This document shows, piece after piece, positions 58,011 to 64,000 of a DNA stretch of 64,000 nt (the first letter of the stretch is position 1; the number at the start of each line of letters is the position of its first letter). The DNA lies in contig CM019823.1 in assembly GCA_009763385.1 (NCBI GenBank), positions 174,374,574 through 174,438,573 of the forward strand, written 5' to 3'. The stretch is from Coix lacryma-jobi var. lacryma-jobi. Taxonomy: Eukaryota; Streptophyta; Magnoliopsida; Poales; Poaceae. The notes beneath the pieces were generated by a model. The model was not told where the DNA came from and did not search any database. It saw only the letters and a list, made by a program, of their open reading frames with translations. A program made the position numbers and the translations under genes.

Positions 58011-58967
58011 TGAAAGGACCTAAGGTGTCACCTAGAGGGGGTGAATAGGCGTTTCTGAAAAATTATAACTTATAATGCAGAAGCAATTAGTATGCGAGAA
58101 CTCCCAATCGGAGTAAAACAACCCCTCAAGAGACAAACACAAAGTATATGACAAGTATTTAATACACCTAGAAGCTAACACCCTGCACCACAAAGATTAG
58201 CTCAAGGAATTAGCAAATTGGGCACAATCAGTAAATATCGGACATGTCCGGTATCAATACCGGACAAGTCCGGTATGTGCGTGCTATGCTGGACAACTCC
58301 TTTTTCTTCTCCAATTTATCACACAACCTCTAGGCACTGTATATGATATATATATATGATGTTAATTCCCTGCAAAAAGACTAGCACAACAGAGAATAAC
58401 AAATAACCAAATGTAATACATAAAGAGATAACAAGGTATTCGTTTCACCGAAGTTCGGCACCCCCTCGGGTCCTAGTCTCCGTTGAGACGGTTGCGAGCT
58501 ACCACAAAGGTGGGCTCTAGAGGACACCACAGGTCACTCTAGCCGCGGTCTATTTCACCCGCAATGCTCCTTCCACTAGTTGATCTCCTTTGAAGAGAGA
58601 TCGAACCTTCACAAACTTTCCGAGGCACTCCACAAATCTATTGGGTGCTCGACGGTGACGCCTAACCGTCTAGTACCATAGAGTCCAAGAGTAACGAATG
58701 CGCACAATAAGATCGACGATTTGCACAAGTGCTCAAGAGGTGGCTTGCTCTGTAATTTTGAATCTCTCTCAACCCACAAATGGATTTGGCAATTAGAGGT
58801 CAATCATTCACTAAGAGAGGGTTGGAAAGTGTGAAAGCTTTAGAATGAGTGTGGGAACTAGTAGAATCAGCAGCCTCCAAAAGAGGAGGCTTGGGGGTAT
58901 TTATAAGCCCACTTTCGAAACTAGTCATTTTCTAGCCGTTGGCTGTGTCACCTCATATCTGGTATGT
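58011..58967 (+). mobile_element. Partial Sirevirus-like LTR
   Basis: This starts TGAAAGGACCTAAGGTGTCA followed by AGAGGGGGTGAATAGG, the same opening style as the copia LTR at 39721. It carries CGGACATGTCCGG and CCGGACAAGTCCGG palindromes (about 58238-58275). It is interrupted at 58968-58972 by the next LTR. No coding part is present. Confidence 0.65.
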
Positions 58968-58972
58968 CCGGT

Positions 58973-61715
58973 TGAAAGGTCGAGATGGCGGACTAGAGGG
59001 GGGGTGAATAGTCCTTTTTAAAATTAAGCGCAGCGGCTAACCGAAACAAATGCGGAATTAAAACTATAGGTCTAGCCAAGACTACACCCCTCTACCTATA
59101 CTCTATGACACCTTACAAAAGATCCTAATCAATGCAAATAAGATGTCGGGCTCGCTAGAGCTCACCTAACCAATTCTAGAAGCAAGGTCACACAAACCTA
59201 TGCAACTAGTACTTCAAGCACGGGGGAGCTCCTGTGCAATCTAGCAAGCATAGCACAAAGCCTAAGCTCACTAGTAATGCTCAATAACAAGGCTACACAA
59301 GCCAAATTAGAGAGCTCAACTTTGCTACACAAACTAAGCAACTAAATAATAGCACAAGGATTAGTATTGCAATACAAGCTAGTGTAAACAGCAGGCAGTC
59401 GGTACTACCGGGCTATAGGCCGGTACTACCGGGCTTCCAGGCCGGTACTACCGAGCACCTGCAGTGAGCTACGAAATCGAAGGGGATGAGATGCAATCTC
59501 AGATCTAGCAATTACCTCACTTCCCTAGATGATGTAGATGACGATTGCAGCTTCCTCAAGTCTTAGTTCCTTGCCAAATGGTAGATCGAGTCTTCTCAAC
59601 CTAAAATAGAGTGATGGAGGGAGGAAGAACACGAAGAACACAAGAACAAGCGTAATATGCAAGGAAACAAGAACAATAAGACCAACAAGAGACAGGGACA
59701 CAAGATTTTATCCCGAGGTTCACTTGGTTGCCACCAAGCTAGTCCTCGTTGAAGCAAGCCCAAGGTTGTCGCCGATCCTCTCGCTAGTCGTGACACTAAG
59801 CCAACCTATCCACGATGGAGTGCTCACCAAGAGCTCTAGCTTTCGATCCGTCCGGACCACTTAGCGCTCTTCACGCCTCTTCTCCACTAGAGTTGCTCTT
59901 CGCGATCTCCCGCGGGGCGAGCACAATGCCCCTCACAAAGCTTCTCCGGAGCCATGCACAATCTTCACACGGGCTTCACGACGGAGACACGCACCAAGCC
60001 GTCTAGGAGGTGGCAACCTCCAGGAGTAATAAGCACCACCGGCTTGCAACTCGAACACCTAGTGCCACTCGATGTTATCTCTCAAAGCAACGCACTAGGA
60101 TCGCTCTTCTCACACAATCGGATAAGCACTAAAGCATATGTGTGTTAGAGGGCTCACAAGCACAACCCAACTATGGACACTAAGTCCCTAGGGTGCTCCA
60201 GCCACCAGCCCACGATCAGCCTCAACCACTATATATAGAGGGGAGTGGCCAACTAGTCGTTTCCCCTTTTCTGCGCTTCGGTCGGTAGTACCGACCCCCT
60301 GGGTCGGTAGTACCGACTACCTCACTTATAGTCGTTACACGAAGCGTTGACCTGATGGAACCACCAACCCTCTGGTCGGTACCACCGGGGGTCGGTAGTA
60401 CCGGCCTATGGCGGTACTACCGACAGGCCAAACTCGATCGACACAGAGAGCACCAGACTGCCTCAAACCTTGGTGCCACCAACGGTCGGTAGTACCGGTC
60501 CTATGGCGGTACTACCGGCAGGCCAACTTTGGATCTACACAGAGAGCATCCAAAACTCCTCCAGACCACGGTACTACCGACACCCTGGTCGGTACTACCG
60601 AGCCCGGTACTACCGGCCCTATGGCGGTACTACCGGTAGGCCAAAAATGGCCCAACACAGAGAGTTTGCGATCTGCGCACGGAGGGGTCGGTACTACAGG
60701 CCTCAGGGTCGGTACTACCGACTTCAGCAACTTAAGCTCTGCGCTAAAACGACCATAACTCTTAGCTCCGAACTCCGATTTCGATGATCTTGGACATTTT
60801 GGAAAGCTTATTCAGAGGGCTACACAACCCACATGAACTCATGATCCAAAGCACAAAGGATCAATACAGATTTCCAATCCAAGATCCATCGCTACTCTTT
60901 TTTTCAACCAAAGTTTTCTCCAAAAACTTCTCCGAGTTGATCCAATTCAACTCCAACACCTTTGCAAATGTGCCAACACCACCAAGTGTATACCACCTTG
61001 TGCATGTGTGTTAGCATTTTCACAAACATTTTTAAAGGATTTTCACTTTCACTCACCACGCCACTCGATCCTAGAAACAACGCAAAGTTAGATCACTCAA
61101 GTGGCACTAGATGACCGATATGCAAACAAGTTTGCTCCTCTCAATAGTACGGCCATCTATCCTAAACCCGGTCATCAACATCTCTACACACCTATGACCG
61201 GTGAAATTAAATACCCTACAAATATACCTTTGCCTTGCGCATTCCATTCCATCTCCTTCAGTGTTGATGCAACACATGCACCAACCTATCATCAAATGAT
61301 ATAATCCACTTCGTATCATCACATGGCCTCCATGGTCCATCGATCTTGACCTCACTTGCTCTTCACCATTGCTTCGGTCCTTTGGTGCCAAGTCTTGCTC
61401 AAGCCTCCCGACACTCGGTACCAACGGCTTCAAAGCCTCTAACTTGCCCTTCACCTTCGCAACCGGTCCATCAAGCCAAGTCTTGCCTTGATCTTCACCA
61501 TCTTAGCCACATGACCACATGTCATGTTTCATGTGCATTAAGCTCCTCTGTCACATGTGTGAGCCTTGCAAAATCTTCCAAAGCCATTTCCCCTTTATGG
61601 CATATGTTGCTCACACATGATTACTTATGGACTAATCACCTGTGTAATTCACTTCAAACACATATTAGTCCACCTAAGTTGTTGCTCAATTACCAAAACC
61701 AAACTAGGACCTTTC
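58973..61715 (+). mobile_element. Solo Sirevirus-like LTR nested in the previous one
   Basis: 2.74 kb, starting TGAAAGGTCGAGATGGCGG and ending GGACCTTTCA, so the outer nine bases are inverted repeats. It is flanked by CCGGT (58968-58972) and CCAGT (61716-61720), a duplication with one mismatch. It contains many GGTAGTACCG-type palindromes at 59400-59460 and 60280-60720. The open frames here (for example 60408-60787, rich in Tyr-Tyr-Arg) come from those repeats and are not genes. Confidence 0.75.
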
Positions 61716-61720
61716 ACCAG

Positions 61721-61919
61721 TATGACTTTACTACGTGAGAAAACCTTCTTAACCAACCATCTTTCGAACCCCGGATAGGAGCTCGGTAGTATCGACCTTC
61801 AGGTCGGTAGTATCGGTAGTTAAGTGGGGGTTTCACAACCTCTCTAGATGTGGCCAATTTTGGCCTACCTGAAGTACCTCTATAAAGCCGGTAGTACCGA
61901 CGCAAGGGACGGCAGTACC
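61721..61919. repeat. Fragment related to the palindrome-rich LTRs
   Basis: This contains GGTAGTATCGACC and CCGGTAGTACCGAC, so it resembles the neighbouring solo LTR more than the LTR interrupted at 58967. Its edges are unclear apart from the LTR start at 61920. Confidence 0.45.
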
Positions 61920-64000
61920 TGTGGCGGAACCGCCCTGATTATAAGAGCTCAAGTATTATCTTAGCCAAATCCGTCTGACTTCGACTGATACTTAAACCCA
62001 TACAACCCCGGTAGTCCAGAAATCTCGAAGGATTTCTAACACCATACGTCATACATGATCGCATCGTTCAAGGATTACATTCGTAAAGATACACATAGCG
62101 AAAATGAAACCGAATTTAAAATATCAGAGTGCGGAATTTAAAACAGAGTTATTACAATATTGAATTTTAAAAGTGCGGAAGCTTAAATAAGTTTTTAACA
62201 CACGACCACCACACACGTGGTCCAAATAAAACATTGTTTTGATAAATCCACTCAACACAACTCACTCCTCCCTTTTTAAGATAATGTGCCCCTAGTAGTC
62301 TTAGTCCAGCAAAAGAAAAAGGGAAAAGCTTCTGGACGACCCTGCCCTGGGCCTACTCCTCATCACCTTCCACTGGGTAGAGGCAGTGCTTACAATAGCC
62401 GAAGTAGGCCTGGCCATCTGCAACAAACGGGATAAACCCTGAGTACTGGAATGTACTCAGCTAGACTTACCCGTCCAACTGAAAATAAAGACACCAAGGA
62501 CATGCAAGGCCTTTTTGGGTGGAGCTGGGATCTTGAATTTGCGAAAAGCTCAATTTAAGATAAGCGAAGTATTAGTGAAGTTAATGAGCTGTCATCTTTT
62601 ATACCTATTCCTTCTTCTAGGTTTGCACCTGAACTATTGCACACACTTGAGTCTAGCAGACAAATAATATAACCATATCCAGTTGACTTGTCCACATTTT
62701 AGTTGAACCTTTAGATATCACATGGAGTTGTATCGTGGTGAAGCTCGCCATAGTTTCCCACTAACCGGGGGAGACGGCGACTCGAATCGAATTTCAAACC
62801 AGCTGGTGAAAGACCTTTAATACCAGCCCACACTTTCCCCGTCGGGTCCATGCATTGGGCAACCGCTCGACGCTTGTTCGTGGTGGTAATCGCCGCGGTT
62901 CAAGCACGGACCGCCCAATTGGAACCTGGCGATGGCCTCACGCGGCAAATCGCAATTTCCATACTAGAGGGCACGACACGGGTTGAGACCGGCCCGAACA
63001 GCTTCTAACCGGCTTTGGGGTCGATGATTACGGCACCGACATATCCCTAAGTAAAAGGGCGCGTTCAAAAATGAACGAGGGCCAACATCGATACAAACCT
63101 ACACGATCCAACGGACGGACTGCCCCAAGTTTCCAAACTTGTGCCTTGCCTTCCAGTTGACCGTATTTCATTACTACTCAGGTTCTTTTCTGTGGCAGAA
63201 CCTCCCATTAATGTGGCCCACCTGCACACGTCATCGTCTCCCCGAGCCCTAATGACTGTGCACATGTACCACATCACTGGAAAGATCCGTCGGGTGTCCT
63301 CGAGAGAACCCCGAATTATCCACGAACCACAGGATCATCATCATGAAGGTTGGAATAATTACAACATTACAACATTTGTTACAAAATACCATCGGAGTGC
63401 GGAAGTAAGAGATATAGACTTTACAAAACCATGAACCAGTTACTTTTTACATAAACATAATTGGTATTGCGGAAGTAGAATAGTATTACGGAATCACACT
63501 TAGGCGGAGTACCTAAGTTGGAGAAGAAGAACAACCAGATCACGTCAAGCCCACTGACACGATCATGATCAACATCTCTTATAAGAAACCTGCAACAGGG
63601 ATTAACAAACCCTGAGTACTGGGGTACTCAACAAGACTTACCCGACTAAAGAAAAAGGGAGAAGACTCAGGAATGAAAGGCTTAGGGTAGTCAAGGTAAG
63701 GCTTAAGTATTTTGCAGAAAAAGCATTTTGTAAACCTTGTTTTATTTTGGAAAGATTCAAGCATTTCTCAATTCTTCATTGTCCAAGATTCATTTTACAT
63801 TTCAAAACATACCTAGTTGAGAACCACTCTCCGTTGACAGTCGAAGACCAAGTCTCCATAACCGAGGAGCAACGTTAATCCGGATAAATAATACTCAGCT
63901 GAGGATTCCTATCCACACTGCATATGTAGCACCCAAGCTTCATATGCCCACCCGTCTTCCACGATTCTCCAAGATTGGATCCCGGTCCTACGCCACCCAG
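61920..64000 (-). mobile_element. Probable gypsy-type LTR sequence, continues past the window
   Basis: This starts TGTGGCGGAACCGCC. It contains two related blocks, near 62050-62490 and 63360-63660. Each has a GTGCGGAAG phrase, then AACCCTGAGTACTGG, a TACTCA phrase and AGACTTACCCG, as in long LTRs of grass gypsy elements (compare GTGAGTAC...GTACTC in the LTRs at 13458). Either two LTRs are nested or one carries an internal duplication. No coding domain is visible; the strand is a guess. Confidence 0.45.

Noticed and set aside
60408..60787. Open frames rich in Tyr-Tyr-Arg
   Set aside because: They are translations of GGTACTACCG repeats in a solo LTR.

Overview
This is nuclear DNA from a grass (Poaceae). 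The evidence is a five-exon class I KNOX homeobox gene of the grass rs1/gn1/OSH15 and lg3/OSH71 type, an intronless GC-rich lectin receptor kinase, an Au-type SINE, Stowaway, Tourist and Mutator MITEs, and nested CACTA, Ty3/gypsy and Ty1/copia elements of kinds common in grass genomes. I cannot name the species. No tRNA, rRNA or CRISPR array was found.

Only two host genes look intact. The first is the KNOX gene at 720-7807 (+), with a 5.5-kb third intron that carries two Stowaway MITEs. The second is an L-type lectin receptor-like kinase at 53713-55779 (+) with a TATA box. Two broken coding fragments are also present: an RNase H-like (RVT_3) fragment split by a Mutator-type fold-back element (9230-10465), and the cysteine-rich C-terminal part of a glutaredoxin-type protein (57432-57614, -).

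Between the two genes lies one CACTA (En/Spm) transposon, 10635-50928, about 40.3 kb. It is bounded by CACTA termini and a perfect 3-bp target duplication (TTG), and it sits inside an older MITE. Removing later insertions leaves about 11.9 kb. It has two minus-strand genes. Promoter-proximal on the right is a TNP2-type transposase (50236 to 37171). After it comes a composite gene (33736 to 11153) encoding a TNPA/transposase_24-like region, an acidic low-complexity linker with a DUF8039-like region, and a C-terminal Ulp1-type cysteine protease. Arrays of a 12-bp motif (ACCGCAGCGGGC) occupy both ends and, unusually, a third internal site beside a TATA box at the second gene's apparent promoter.

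The CACTA was hit by three LTR elements, each with a 5-bp target duplication: a solo gypsy LTR (13458-28559) itself interrupted by a complete Tekay/Del-like gypsy element of the same family (16203-27692); a second solo LTR in the opposite orientation (29181-32980); and a Sirevirus-like copia element (39721-49235). Both CACTA genes now carry nonsense or frameshift changes as well.

Right of the CACTA come a SINE, MITEs and the receptor kinase. After that come more MITEs, nested Sirevirus-like LTRs rich in short palindromes (58011-61919), and probable gypsy LTR sequence running off the window end (61920-64000). The most notable observations are the Ulp1-bearing CACTA gene with its own motif-flanked promoter, the intron-like 100-bp segment in the gypsy gag, and three element-specific families of palindromic repeats, one of which also sits in coding sequence.
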